Positions 1-8,974 of a stretch of 64,000 bases of DNA are shown here, one piece after another. The stretch is from positions 1,984,001-2,048,000 of the forward strand of contig NZ_CP159826.1 in the NCBI RefSeq assembly GCF_047729875.1. The letters are read 5' to 3'. The translations under genes were made by a program, and so were the position numbers. The notes under the pieces were generated by a model, which was given only the letters and a program-made list of their open reading frames with translations, was not told where the DNA came from and did no database searches. Origin of the DNA: Marimicrobium sp913061115 (GTDB taxonomy: Bacteria > Pseudomonadota > Gammaproteobacteria > Pseudomonadales > Halieaceae). Each line of letters starts with the position of its first letter. The stretch's first letter is position 1.

Positions 1-1093
1 TAATTTGGCCTGTGGCCGGGTCTGCCTTGCCGGCCCGCACACGCTGATAAACAGCGGTCACAGCCTCCGCGCCAAAGCTATCTTCCACCTGCAGCCACGT
101 ATCACAAAACTGCCGAAACGCGACATAAGCGCTGCCAAGACGCATCATCAATTCTGCTGGACCCAGTTCCTTACTGCGGATCTGAATGTGACCTGGCGCA
201 AAAAAGAACTCCGGTGTTGCACCTGGCAAATCATGCACGGCCCCAACGCTATCAACATGAGTCGCTCCAATTCTGCAGGAGTATTTCATAGTGTCGGCGT
301 AATGATGATGGAGTTCGGAAAGAATCGATGCGCTGCCTGCCATATCGACCACTACCACAGACTCTTGCCCATCGAGCGCGCTTATCTGCTCGTAGGTCAA
401 AACACTGTCATAGCACCCTAGGCTCTCGCAGAAAGCCACATTGCCTGCAGAGGTCAATGCAATACTGCTAACGCCGTCCTGCCGTTGCACACAGTGACCA
501 AGCGCAATACTGGTCTTGCTAGAGGCACTGGTTATAAGACAACTGCTGGCACCAAAAAAATCATTCATCTCCATAAAGTCTGCTACTAGCCAAGACGTCA
601 TGTAAAGGCCTCGCAGAAGGCTGTCTTGATCCTCCCGCGCCTGCTCGTAAATAGCATAAGCCGATGCACGATCAAATTGCGCGTAGACAGGCGCTAAACC
701 GTCACGATGCACGGAGACATCACTAAAACTTTGCTGACTGACTTTGCCAGCAAGAATTTTCAGATGCGTGGAAAAAGGGAAAAATCCCCAAACCCTTTCG
801 CCAACCACAATATCCGCATGATTGGATGCTACGACATCTGCCCAACCCATGGCGGGCACTCTCCCCCAGCCGTCAGCCGCGGGAAAAAAACGCCAATAAC
901 CCAGTGCATCACCTGAGGCAGCGTAGGAAATGTTATTAGCAGTCAGCGCCAATCGATCAACTTGCAGTAGGACTTCATCCTCCGCAAGCCCGCCGACTAT
1001 TTCATCCTTTACTACCCGCGTGTCGCTCCAGTTGTCCTTGCGAACTTCCAGAGTACTAGCGTGTATCGCTTCACCATCAAAAATAGTCGTCAT
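1..1093 (-). CDS. DUF2855 family protein (3' end beyond window)
   Basis: An open minus-strand frame runs from an ATG at 1093 to the window edge without a stop (364 codons seen). The product begins MTTIFDGEAIHASTLEVRK and resembles DUF2855 proteins, about 360 residues long, so little should be missing. The N-terminal part (about residues 30-110; VLLQVDRLALTANNISYA) looks like the GroES-like half of medium-chain reductases, followed by ITSASSKTSIALGH in a Rossmann-like part. The catalytic role of the family is not established. The start lies 16 nt after the acyl-CoA dehydrogenase stop, so it is probably the last gene of the GST/acyl-CoA dehydrogenase operon. Family assignment is from remembered similarity, not a search. 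Confidence 0.8.
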   Translation of the reverse strand, partial: MTTIFDGEAIHASTLEVRKDNWSDTRVVKDEIVGGLAEDEVLLQVDRLALTANNISYAASGDALGYWRFFPAADGWGRVPAMGWADVVASNHADIVVGERVWGFFPFSTHLKILAGKVSQQSFSDVSVHRDGLAPVYAQFDRASAYAIYEQAREDQDSLLRGLYMTSWLVADFMEMNDFFGASSCLITSASSKTSIALGHCVQRQDGVSSIALTSAGNVAFCESLGCYDSVLTYEQISALDGQESVVVVDMAGSASILSELHHHYADTMKYSCRIGATHVDSVGAVHDLPGATPEFFFAPGHIQIRSKELGPAELMMRLGSAYVAFRQFCDTWLQVEDSFGAEAVTAVYQRVRAGKADPATGQI

Positions 1094-1109
1094 AGCGTGA
1101 GTCTTCCTA

Positions 1110-2324
1110 TTAGTATCCCAACGATTGCATCGTCAGCTTGGCCAGCTTCGACATATGTACTTCGTCCGGGCCATCGGCGATTCGGCAAAATCGTGCCTGC
1201 GTAAATACCGATGGAATAAGGGTGTCCTGACAAACCCCCATGCCACCAAACACTTGCATAGCACGGTCTGCAACGTTTTGTGCCATATTAGGCCCGACAA
1301 TTTTCAGCATAGAAATATACGGCATAGCGGCCTCTACACCTTCGCTGTCCATGATTTCTGCCGCCTGCAATGTCAGCAATCGACACTGTTCGATCTCGCA
1401 GCGACAGCGGGCGATCTCATGTTGTACGCTGGTTTTCTTAATCAGCTTTTCACCGAAGGCTACACGCTGACTGGCACGCTCGCACATCAGCTCCATACAA
1501 CGCTGAGCTTGGCCAACAAACGTCATGGCGTACTGGAAACGGCCAGGCCCTAAACGACCCTGCGCAATCTCAAAGCCGCAACCCTCGCCTTTTATCAAGT
1601 TGCTGATCGGCACCCGCACGTTATCGAACAGTAACTCTGCTTCACCGCCCGGTGAATGCAGATTGTCGAACACTCTCAGCTCGCGTACCAGCGTCACGCC
1701 GGGCGTATCGCGGGGCACAAGGATCGTTGAATGCTGCCGGTGGCGATCGTTTTCCGGATTGGATTTCCCCATGACTAACATGAGCTTGCAGCGCGGATTA
1801 ATCGCGCCGGTGGTCCACCACTTGCGACCGTTAAGCACGTACTCGTCACCATCACGCGTCATTGACAATTCCATATTGGTGGCATCAGATGAAGCCACTT
1901 GCGGCTCAGTCATGGCATAGGCACTGCGAATGTCACCCGCCAGTAGCGGTTTTAACCACTGTTCTTGTTGTTCGGCCGTCCCATACTTAGCAAGGACTTC
2001 CATATTGCCGCGATCCGGCGCGTTGCAGTTAAAGATAGGCTGGGCCCAGTTCACCTTGCTCATCGTTTCAAAAATTCTGGCGATCTCCACATTTTTCAGA
2101 CCAGGACCCCAGTCACCATATTCTTCAGGCAGAAAAAGATTCCATAAGCCCTCTGCCTTGGCTTTTTCCCTGAGCACGTCAAACCAGTCAGGCACCTGCC
2201 AACGATTGTTCTGATCCAGCGTAAACGCCTCCCATTCGTGTTCTCGCGGATAAATGTGTTCCTGCATAAACGCTTCCAGCTGCGCATTCAGCGCCACTAC
2301 ACGTTCACTCGCTTGAAATCCCAT
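1110..2324 (-). CDS. acyl-CoA dehydrogenase family protein
   Basis: 404 residues, usual length for the family. It catalyses FAD-dependent alpha,beta-oxidation of an acyl-CoA in the cytoplasm. The N-terminal helical domain is followed by the flavin/substrate segment AYAMTEPQVASSDATNM (near residue 140), the middle beta domain (GRKWWTTGAINP) and the C-terminal helical domain with QVFGGMGVCQD and RIADGPDEVHMSKLAKL. The DGPDEVH ending is typical of the ACAD10/11-like branch found in catabolic clusters rather than classical short-chain enzymes. It lies between a GST-like gene (58 nt upstream) and the DUF2855 gene (16 nt downstream), all on the minus strand, so co-transcription is likely. Substrate cannot be read from the sequence. 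Confidence 0.93.
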   Translation of the reverse strand: MGFQASERVVALNAQLEAFMQEHIYPREHEWEAFTLDQNNRWQVPDWFDVLREKAKAEGLWNLFLPEEYGDWGPGLKNVEIARIFETMSKVNWAQPIFNCNAPDRGNMEVLAKYGTAEQQEQWLKPLLAGDIRSAYAMTEPQVASSDATNMELSMTRDGDEYVLNGRKWWTTGAINPRCKLMLVMGKSNPENDRHRQHSTILVPRDTPGVTLVRELRVFDNLHSPGGEAELLFDNVRVPISNLIKGEGCGFEIAQGRLGPGRFQYAMTFVGQAQRCMELMCERASQRVAFGEKLIKKTSVQHEIARCRCEIEQCRLLTLQAAEIMDSEGVEAAMPYISMLKIVGPNMAQNVADRAMQVFGGMGVCQDTLIPSVFTQARFCRIADGPDEVHMSKLAKLTMQSLGY

Positions 2325-2382
2325 CGCGTTGTCCCTTATGCGGTTATTGGTGGGTCAAATACCCTGATAATCTAATGTCTCT

Positions 2383-3426
2383 TTAGTCTTGAAGCAACAT
2401 ACTTTCAACGCCGGTACCGGCGATCAGCGCATCAACACGTGCGCGGTCATGCGCGGTCAATGCGTGGTAACAATCATTCGTCCACCGCAGGCACTTGGCC
2501 TGATAGGGGAAGCTCTGTTGTGTCCACACTGCACCATCAATTTGGTCCTGCCAGGTTTTCTCGCCGGCCCGCACCGCTTTTGCATTGGCCAGCTGCGCAG
2601 GCGCATAGACCCGCCCGATCTCAGCCAGCAACTCACGCAAACTCTCGGGTTGCTCCTCTATCGCCACCCAATCACTGTCCTGCGGCTCCAGTCCTGTCTG
2701 ATCACGCATAAGATCAACCCAAGCAACCGTGCGCGGTGATACCGCATGAGCAATATCACGCGGGGTCGGATCAAACCCCACCAACTGGGTCAGCTGGCCA
2801 TAGAGACCAAAGTCACCCGCCGCGGGCCGTCCCCCCAACATGAATTTTTGATTCGCAAGATGGCCCTCCATGGCGGTCAAAAAGCGCCGATAACTGGCAT
2901 CGATAACCGCTGCCGTCGTGTCGTTGGAGCCGACCACATAGAGGCGACTAACCTGCCGCTCAACCACATAATCTTTAAACTGCGCATACGTTTCAGCGGG
3001 CATACTAACGTCCATGCCAAGAGGCAGCAGCGCGCCGGCGTTATCCGCATCTACCTTGGGGTACCAGCGATAGTGGAACATATACTTCGTGCACCACTCA
3101 TCGGCAAAATCCTCAATCAGGTCGTCGATAAACGCTAATGCTGGGTCAGTCGGTAGCACAGACCGTCCGGGATACAAGGCTTCTAGGCGTCGGATAATCG
3201 GCGTGGAGTCGCACACACCGTGCGGCTTGCCGTCATCGTTGTCGAACAGAAAAGTCGGGTGAAAGATCGGTCGGGGTTTTTCGATCCCAAGCGCGTCCAG
3301 AGTCCCAGCGGGGTCTCCCCACGTCACCGCATAGGGTATATGACGATAGCGCAGCAGCCCGAGCATTTTTTGCGTATACGGCGAGGCGGTTCCGCCGACC
3401 AGTCGAAGAGGCTTCATTGACGACAC
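2383..3426 (-). CDS. glutathione S-transferase-like protein, long form
   Basis: 347 residues, longer than a standard GST of about 200-230. The N-terminal thioredoxin-like domain begins LRLVGGTASPYTQKMLGLLRY, with the SPYT segment where GSTs bind glutathione, and continues with DSTPIIRRLEALYPG. The helical C-terminal domain contains EDFADEWCTKYMFHYRW and FMLGGRPAAGDFGLYGQL, a common GST motif. About 90 extra residues follow. Start is at 3426 or the in-frame ATG at 3417 (MKPLRL). It is the first gene of a minus-strand operon with acyl-CoA dehydrogenase and DUF2855. A distant paralogue is at 32690-33802. Actual glutathione transfer activity is unproven. Confidence 0.85.
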   Translation of the reverse strand: MSSMKPLRLVGGTASPYTQKMLGLLRYRHIPYAVTWGDPAGTLDALGIEKPRPIFHPTFLFDNDDGKPHGVCDSTPIIRRLEALYPGRSVLPTDPALAFIDDLIEDFADEWCTKYMFHYRWYPKVDADNAGALLPLGMDVSMPAETYAQFKDYVVERQVSRLYVVGSNDTTAAVIDASYRRFLTAMEGHLANQKFMLGGRPAAGDFGLYGQLTQLVGFDPTPRDIAHAVSPRTVAWVDLMRDQTGLEPQDSDWVAIEEQPESLRELLAEIGRVYAPAQLANAKAVRAGEKTWQDQIDGAVWTQQSFPYQAKCLRWTNDCYHALTAHDRARVDALIAGTGVESMLLQD

Positions 3427-3478
3427 GATACTTTCTCCACAGGTTAATTAGAGCGCACTGCCTTGTCACAAGGACGTC

Positions 3479-3504
3479 GCATTTATATTGACATATATAA
3501 TGCC
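3479..3504. promoter_or_regulatory. imperfect inverted repeat between divergent operons
   Basis: An AT-rich imperfect palindrome, GCATTTATAT then TGAC then ATATATAATGC, lies in the 197-bp gap between the GST operon (minus) and the 3624 gene (plus). It contains TTGACA and TATAAT-like words too close together to form one promoter, so an operator role is more plausible. A similar GCATA-TAT-TATGC core overlaps the promoter of the TonB receptor gene near 51405. Function inferred only. Confidence 0.35.
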
Positions 3505-3623
3505 ACTATGTCACCCTCTAGGTCAATTCGAAGCATCTTTTTAACGTCTCGAACGTGAGTCTTCATAGCAGAGCGCTGCCGGTGGCGCCTAGAGAAATAA
3601 AAAATTCACGAGAGGATGGACAC

Positions 3624-4217
3624 ATGAGCGCAGTAATGATCTGGATAATCGCCGTATTAGCCTATGCCGCATTCTGGTTCTGGTATGTAGGCTTTCAAAA
3701 AAAGGTAACCCCGCAAGAGGTAGCCGCAACGATGTGCATATTTGAACACGACGACACCTGGACGGCCACTCAGAAGGAACACCTGCGCAAGTTCCTGCTC
3801 GATGACGATGGCAAAGACTTCGTCATGGTCAATCTGTTGCATCTCAAATCACCGAAAAAAGAATCCCTCGAGAAACTGAATACGTATCAGAAAATTTTTC
3901 TAGGCTCACTGTTGCGAAAAGCAGGACACCCTGTAATGATTGCCCGTGCGGCCAGCGGAAATGTTGAAAACGTCGCCTGCGATCACGCCGATGACTGGAG
4001 CGTCGCCGGCATGATCCGTTACCGCAGCCGACGTGACCTGATGAACATATTGCCCGCGACCATTGGTAGCGAGCATCACGGGCTTAAGTTGGAGTCACTG
4101 GAGAAGACCTTCGCCTTCCCAGCCTCACCGTGGTTTATGTTTGGCGGACCTAGAATTGTGGTCGCACTGGGCATCGCGCTACTGGCGTCAGTCCTGCATA
4201 TAACGACCGCACTATAA
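3624..4217 (+). CDS. membrane-anchored RYRSRR-motif protein (paralogue of 60009 gene)
   Basis: 197 residues from the ATG at 3624, which has a GAGAGG ribosome site just upstream; an in-frame start at 3555 is less likely. A transmembrane helix (about residues 4-20) is followed by a soluble domain with KDFVMVNLLHLK, AGHPVMIARAASGNVE and MIRYRSRRDLMNI, then a C-terminal hydrophobic helix. The soluble part reads like a ferredoxin-like dimeric alpha/beta barrel of the DUF1330/EthD type, flanked by membrane segments. The gene at 60009-60641 has the same layout and the same RYRSRR motif. It lies 28 nt before a metallo-beta-lactamase-fold gene, so the two are likely co-transcribed. Biochemical role unknown. 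Confidence 0.8.
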   Translation: MSAVMIWIIAVLAYAAFWFWYVGFQKKVTPQEVAATMCIFEHDDTWTATQKEHLRKFLLDDDGKDFVMVNLLHLKSPKKESLEKLNTYQKIFLGSLLRKAGHPVMIARAASGNVENVACDHADDWSVAGMIRYRSRRDLMNILPATIGSEHHGLKLESLEKTFAFPASPWFMFGGPRIVVALGIALLASVLHITTAL

Positions 4218-4245
4218 GCACCTGCGCAGGATCACGGGACACACC

Positions 4246-5313
4246 ATGAAAAAATTAATTATGGCATTGGTCATCATCGCCCTGCTGGGCGTCGTAGCTT
4301 ATAGCCAGCGCGCCCGCATTGCCGAGCGTGTCATGGTCGTTGGCTTAGAAGCCCGCATGGGCAGCAACATCATCGACACCTTTGAAGATGGCCTGCATCT
4401 TACCCTGTGCGGCGCCGGCGGCCCTATGCCTGCGCCCAATGCCTCTGGCCCTTGTGTCGCCGTCGTCGCAGGCGAACGACTGTTCATTGTCGATGCCGGC
4501 ACTGACGGCGTGCGTAATCTAGGCCGGATGGGCTTTCCAATTGGGTCCATTGAAGCTGTATTTATTACGCATTTCCACTCAGACCACATTGACGGACTTG
4601 GTGAACTTGCAACCCTACGCTGGGTTAGCGCGGGCAACGATGAGCCGCTGCCAGTCTACGGCCCGGAGGGCGTAAGTAAGGTGGCGAATGGCTTCAATGC
4701 TGCCTATGAACAAGACTTCGGCTACCGCCATGCTCACCACGGTGATAGTGTCGCGCCTTTAAGCGGAGCCGGCATGCAGGCAATGCCCTTTTCCCCGCCT
4801 AAGATGGGCGAACTGGAAACATTGGTCGATGACGGCGATCTAAAAATTCAGGCCCTGACCGTTGACCACTCGCCAATAGATGCAGCCGTAGGTTATAAAT
4901 TCTCTTACAAGGGGCGCTCGCTGCTGATCACGGGAGACACGGTAAAACTGCCTAATATCGAGCTGTTTGCTCAAGGCATTGATCTACTGGTGCATGAGGC
5001 TCTGGCTCCGAATTTGCTCATCATGATGAACGAAGCCGCGCAAAAAGCAGGCAACAAACCGATGGCCAAGATTACCCACGATGTGCTGGATTACCATACC
5101 AGCCCGGTTGAGGCAGCAGAGACCGCCCGGGATGCAGGCGTAGGCCACCTGCTCTACTATCACATTGTGCCTCCGCTGATTTTCCCGGGACAAGAAGCTT
5201 TATTTCTCAATGGTGCAGACGATATCTTCGTCGATTATACGGTGGGTCAGGACGGCACTACCTTCTTTCTCCCAGCGGGAACAGATGAGATTATCAGTGA
5301 GCAGCTGATGTAG
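4246..5313 (+). CDS. membrane-anchored metallo-beta-lactamase-fold hydrolase
   Basis: 355 residues. An N-terminal hydrophobic helix (residues 4-20) suggests export or anchoring. The metal-binding signature HFHSDHIDG is at about residue 109, preceded by LFIVDAGTDGVRNL. Later metal ligands are suggested by LTVDHSPID, LLITGDTVKL and the final YYHIVPP. The arrangement is closest to RNase Z/arylsulfatase-type MBL proteins, which are often esterases or phosphodiesterases outside the tRNA-processing branch. It follows the RYRSRR membrane protein by 28 nt and converges with the haloalkane dehalogenase gene 12 nt away. Substrate not known. Confidence 0.9.
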   Translation: MKKLIMALVIIALLGVVAYSQRARIAERVMVVGLEARMGSNIIDTFEDGLHLTLCGAGGPMPAPNASGPCVAVVAGERLFIVDAGTDGVRNLGRMGFPIGSIEAVFITHFHSDHIDGLGELATLRWVSAGNDEPLPVYGPEGVSKVANGFNAAYEQDFGYRHAHHGDSVAPLSGAGMQAMPFSPPKMGELETLVDDGDLKIQALTVDHSPIDAAVGYKFSYKGRSLLITGDTVKLPNIELFAQGIDLLVHEALAPNLLIMMNEAAQKAGNKPMAKITHDVLDYHTSPVEAAETARDAGVGHLLYYHIVPPLIFPGQEALFLNGADDIFVDYTVGQDGTTFFLPAGTDEIISEQLM

Positions 5314-5325
5314 GGCAAACCTAGA

Positions 5326-6324
5326 TCAGGCACCACTCCTGACATCCAGAATTGCCTGCACACACTGCTCTGGTTGGTCCTGCTGCAGGAAGTGAGCAGC
5401 GGGACTTATGGTGCGATGACTGACGCCTCGGCAGCCAGCAACGCGTTCTAGAAAAGGTTTATCGCCGCCTGCCGTAACAGGGTCGTTGTCTGCAAAAGCG
5501 CACATGAACGGCTTGTCAAACTGTGCAAGCACCTCCCATGCTGCTCTATTCTCTGCCACCTCATCATCATCCGCAAACAGAGGAATCAATGACGGGAAGC
5601 GGCGTGCGCCTGCTAGGTAGCTCTCATCAGGGTATGGCGCATTAAACGCATCGATTTCACGCTGAGTGAGTTTTTCCCCGGACGACAATGAATTCATCAC
5701 CGCACCAACGCTAAAGTCAGCGTATTCTGCGCAGTGCTTACGCCAATACAAAATGCCTGGCACACCTTCTTGATTTAAAAAAAACGGCTCTAACTCAGCA
5801 GCGCTCACAACGGGTAAGGTTTCATACGCACCCTTTAAGAGCTCTGCATGTTCAACAGGAATAGGCCCAGCCACCAGTGCACCATTGGCAAGCACCACGT
5901 GAGTAAATCGTTCTGGGAAGGCCGCAACCAGACGCAGACCTATCATGCTGCCCCAATCCTGAAAGAAGACCGTGATGTTGTTAAGGTCGAGTCTGGTGAG
6001 CCATTCGGTCATCCATGTGACGTGTCTAGCGTAGGTGTAATCCTCGATCCTAGTGGGTTTATCTGAACGACCAAAGCCGATCAGGTCAGGCACAACCACG
6101 CGAAAACCTTCAGCCAGCAGCAACGGAATCATATGCCGATAAAGATAGGACCAAGCCGGCTGGCCATGCATCAGCAATACCACCGGACCGTCTGCAGGAC
6201 CTTCATCCAGGTAATGTAGTCGCAGCTCACCGCCTTCAGTGTCGTCCACTGACAAATAGTTCGGCTCGAAAGAATAGTCCTTAAGGTTTTCGAAGCGTGC
6301 ATCGGGTGTTCGCTTGTATTTCAT
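5326..6324 (-). CDS. haloalkane dehalogenase (HLD-I-like alpha/beta hydrolase)
   Basis: 332 residues. It is predicted to hydrolyse carbon-halogen bonds of haloalkanes to alcohols. The N-terminus (RTPDARFENLKDYSFEPNYL) closely follows the subfamily typified by DhlA. The nucleophile elbow VFFQDWGSMIG places Asp123 as nucleophile and Trp124 as halide ligand. The oxyanion region is HGQPAWSYLYR, a second Trp (ILYWRKH) fits the cap-domain halide ligand, the third triad acid is in CAFADNDPVT and the His in SPAAHFLQQDQP. All key residues look intact. Related epoxide hydrolases remain a weaker alternative. GGAAATAAG lies before the ATG. Confidence 0.9.
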   Translation of the reverse strand: MKYKRTPDARFENLKDYSFEPNYLSVDDTEGGELRLHYLDEGPADGPVVLLMHGQPAWSYLYRHMIPLLLAEGFRVVVPDLIGFGRSDKPTRIEDYTYARHVTWMTEWLTRLDLNNITVFFQDWGSMIGLRLVAAFPERFTHVVLANGALVAGPIPVEHAELLKGAYETLPVVSAAELEPFFLNQEGVPGILYWRKHCAEYADFSVGAVMNSLSSGEKLTQREIDAFNAPYPDESYLAGARRFPSLIPLFADDDEVAENRAAWEVLAQFDKPFMCAFADNDPVTAGGDKPFLERVAGCRGVSHRTISPAAHFLQQDQPEQCVQAILDVRSGA

Positions 6325-6507
6325 AACGTTCTTATTTCCACTAAACCAATATACTCGAGCACCACAATTACTGTGGCACTCCTAATTTTACCGTAATATC
6401 GCCCGTCATCACTGCGCCCAATCAGGGAACCGTCACAGGCCCCTGAAAGCTGCGCATGGAGTCGCCAAACCAGAAAAAGTCCGCAGAGAGTCAGGGACTC
6501 GCGAGCG

Positions 6508-8184
6508 CTAATTGGGCCAGTAAATATATTCGTCGCCAGATTCAAAATAGTCGACCAGTGTTTTATCAACCGCCACCGGCATTTCGACCACAAAGGGATA
6601 CAGCGGCGCACGAGCGGATGCATCGTGCTTATCCAGCAGTGTCTGCAACTCGTTCAACTTATCGATACGCGTTGCCGCTAGGTTGTGACGCTCGGTCGGG
6701 TCTTCAGCAAGATTGTAAAGCCAGCTCTTTTTGGGCCGCTCCGATATCTGCAGCTTCCAGTCTCCATGGCGTACCGCGCGGTAGTAACCACTTTGCCAGA
6801 ACAAGGTTGTCCGGGGCCATTGCTCAGCATCTTCTCCGGTGGCAAGAGGCAACAAATTAAGACCATCAATGTCAACACCGGGAGGCGTGGCCGCGCCTGC
6901 AGCTGCAGTCAATGTCGGCATAATGTCGATGTGGGCGACAGGCACATCTATATCGGTATTGGGCACTATGCGCGAGGGCCACTTGATGAACAAAGGCACC
7001 CTCAGCCCCCCCTCGAAATTCGTCAGCTTCCAACCACGATAGGGCGCATTGACATCTGGAAGGCCAAGATAACCTGGACCGCCATTATCACTGGTGAACA
7101 TCACCAAGGTGTTTTCCGCCAGCCCCTCTTGTTCAAGCGTGGCCATAATGCGGCCAACACTGCGGTCCAATGCGCGTACCATGGCTGCATACACACGAAG
7201 TCGATGCGGCGTAATGTCACCGACGGCCTCGTAATCCTCTCGCGTGGCCTGCAGCGGCGTGTGCGTACCCCAATGCGCGAGGTACAAAAAGAAAGGTCGA
7301 TTTTTGTTCGCCTTGATGACCGCAATCGATTCGTCAGTCCAGTAATCAGTCAGATAACCACCGGGCTCGAAACGCTGATCGCCTCCGTTGTTGAAACTGG
7401 CGGCATAGTTCAGGCGGGCCCACAGAAACTGATCAATGGGATCGAAAGCCAGCTTGGCATTCACCACATTGGGATCGTCTTCGGGTAAATAAAGACCGCT
7501 GGCCATCAATAAACTGTCGTCAAAACCTTGGGCATTAGGGGTAGAACCCGCTGCTCTCCCAAGATGCCACTTACCGATGTGTGCAGTGTAATAACCCTTG
7601 TCACGCAGTACCTCGGCTATCGTCACTTCTGCCGCAGGCAAACCTTGTTCTTCGTAAGAGACCGCAGCCTCGCTACCCGCGTCGCTAAACACGCCCGGCG
7701 GCAAACCATTATTATCCATGGCCGCACTGACCATCGAAACCATGGGACCCATGCCCGATGGCGTAGGGGTGAATTCGAAGCCAGTACGGGCGGGGTAACG
7801 GCCGGTCATAATCATGGCTCGCGAAGGTGCGCACGTCGCGTTGCCCGCGTAGGATTGATTAAAAACGGCTCCCTGCTCGGCCAACTGATCAATATGCGGT
7901 GTCTGTAGACGGCCACCGGCGACCCCCCCGCCAAACGTGGATATATCGTTGTAACCTAAGTCATCGGCAACGATGAGAATAATATTCGGGAGCCGCTGCT
8001 GTGCTTCAGACTGTGCCTCCTGCGGTCCTTTCTCCCAGGGTACGGCAGTATTCGGCGCCACGACAAACTCCCTGTCTGATCTAAACTTGACTAGGCCCAA
8101 TAGAATATCGACTCTGGTCAACCACGCTAGCCCGGCCAGAACAATGACCACGAGCAGCAGAATGATTAAGGACTTTTTAAGCAT
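6508..8184 (-). CDS. sulfatase (arylsulfatase type), membrane-anchored or exported
   Basis: 558 residues with an N-terminal hydrophobic helix (residues 5-24). It hydrolyses sulfate esters outside the cytoplasm, using a formylglycine made from the Cys of CAPSRAMIMTGRYPARTG (Cys118). Metal-site residues appear in NIILIVADDLGYND, and HIGKWHLG and FTSDNGGPG are conserved sulfatase blocks. The C-terminal subdomain holds HGDWKLQISERPKKSWLYNL. Length and motifs are complete. No formylglycine-generating enzyme gene is visible in the window. It lies 183 nt upstream of the dehalogenase on the same strand. Substrate (aryl, alkyl or carbohydrate sulfate) undetermined. Confidence 0.93.
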   Translation of the reverse strand: MLKKSLIILLLVVIVLAGLAWLTRVDILLGLVKFRSDREFVVAPNTAVPWEKGPQEAQSEAQQRLPNIILIVADDLGYNDISTFGGGVAGGRLQTPHIDQLAEQGAVFNQSYAGNATCAPSRAMIMTGRYPARTGFEFTPTPSGMGPMVSMVSAAMDNNGLPPGVFSDAGSEAAVSYEEQGLPAAEVTIAEVLRDKGYYTAHIGKWHLGRAAGSTPNAQGFDDSLLMASGLYLPEDDPNVVNAKLAFDPIDQFLWARLNYAASFNNGGDQRFEPGGYLTDYWTDESIAVIKANKNRPFFLYLAHWGTHTPLQATREDYEAVGDITPHRLRVYAAMVRALDRSVGRIMATLEQEGLAENTLVMFTSDNGGPGYLGLPDVNAPYRGWKLTNFEGGLRVPLFIKWPSRIVPNTDIDVPVAHIDIMPTLTAAAGAATPPGVDIDGLNLLPLATGEDAEQWPRTTLFWQSGYYRAVRHGDWKLQISERPKKSWLYNLAEDPTERHNLAATRIDKLNELQTLLDKHDASARAPLYPFVVEMPVAVDKTLVDYFESGDEYIYWPN

Positions 8185-8423
8185 AAGCTGTTGCCTGCTG
8201 TTAATGACGAAGCGGCTTACCCACCGTCAATACCAAATAGCGCGGCAGGAGGATGAGCATTTAATTGGCATGAATAATGTCATATTATTTTGTCCGTGTA
8301 AACGGTGAAAACATTTGGGTACAACTCACATGAGGCTGAACGGTATAATGCAGACGGAAACATTCGACCTGCGAAATTGATCGCTGACTATCAACAGCGG
8401 GAACTGGACTTGAAGGAAGCCAA

Positions 8424-8774
8424 ATGAGAAGAATACTATCTGTGACTGTGCTGTTAGCGGTATTGACTGCGTGTTCGCCCTTTGACGATAGGCAGCCTGA
8501 CGAAACCGCTCTTGCCAACGCTTACTATGGTGAAAAACCCGACCAGTTGTTTATCAGGGAAACAGCCCAGCGATACCTGCAAGTGCATGATCTGGCTTCA
8601 GATGTTGAGTGGCAGCCTATGGACAGCGTGAGAGGGTCTTACTCTGTCAAAACCAGTGCTGTTCATTACGGCTATCTTTTAACGGGGTTGGACACCGATG
8701 GCACTGAGTACACATTTGTCTTTAAAAACGATCTAATCACCGTGGTAACAGCCAATGGGCTGCGGATCTTCTAA
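8424..8774 (+). CDS. small hypothetical lipoprotein
   Basis: 116 residues with a short signal peptide and lipobox LTAC (residues 14-17), followed by an acidic segment. AAGGAAG precedes the ATG at good spacing. The C-terminal half (MDSVRGSYSVKTSAVHYGYLLTGLDTDGTEYTF split over short strands) looks like a small beta-rich domain. I do not recognise the family. It stands alone between a minus-strand sulfatase and a plus-strand hydrolase lipoprotein. Confidence 0.7.
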   Translation: MRRILSVTVLLAVLTACSPFDDRQPDETALANAYYGEKPDQLFIRETAQRYLQVHDLASDVEWQPMDSVRGSYSVKTSAVHYGYLLTGLDTDGTEYTFVFKNDLITVVTANGLRIF

Positions 8775-8974
8775 GTTTCACGTGAATTCTTCTCTGAAGA
8801 CGCCTAGAAGGCGCCTGCACGGTAGGCACGCACCTGAGCTTAAATTTGGGCATTGCGCGATTAAAGCACTTTATTTGCCACACTTCTTTTAGTTCAACTA
8901 TACTAACGACAGAACCATTTAAACTCGACCAGAGCGCCCGCTCTGGAGATCATAACGTATGAGGATTGGTTACG

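Noticed and set aside
3485..3504. TTGACA...TATAAT as a sigma-70 promoter
   Set aside because: The two boxes are only a few bases apart, so they cannot form a -35/-10 pair. Recorded as a possible operator instead.
6685..7488. 267-codon plus-strand ORF inside the sulfatase gene
   Set aside because: Fully antisense to an intact sulfatase with a complete active site. No family resemblance.
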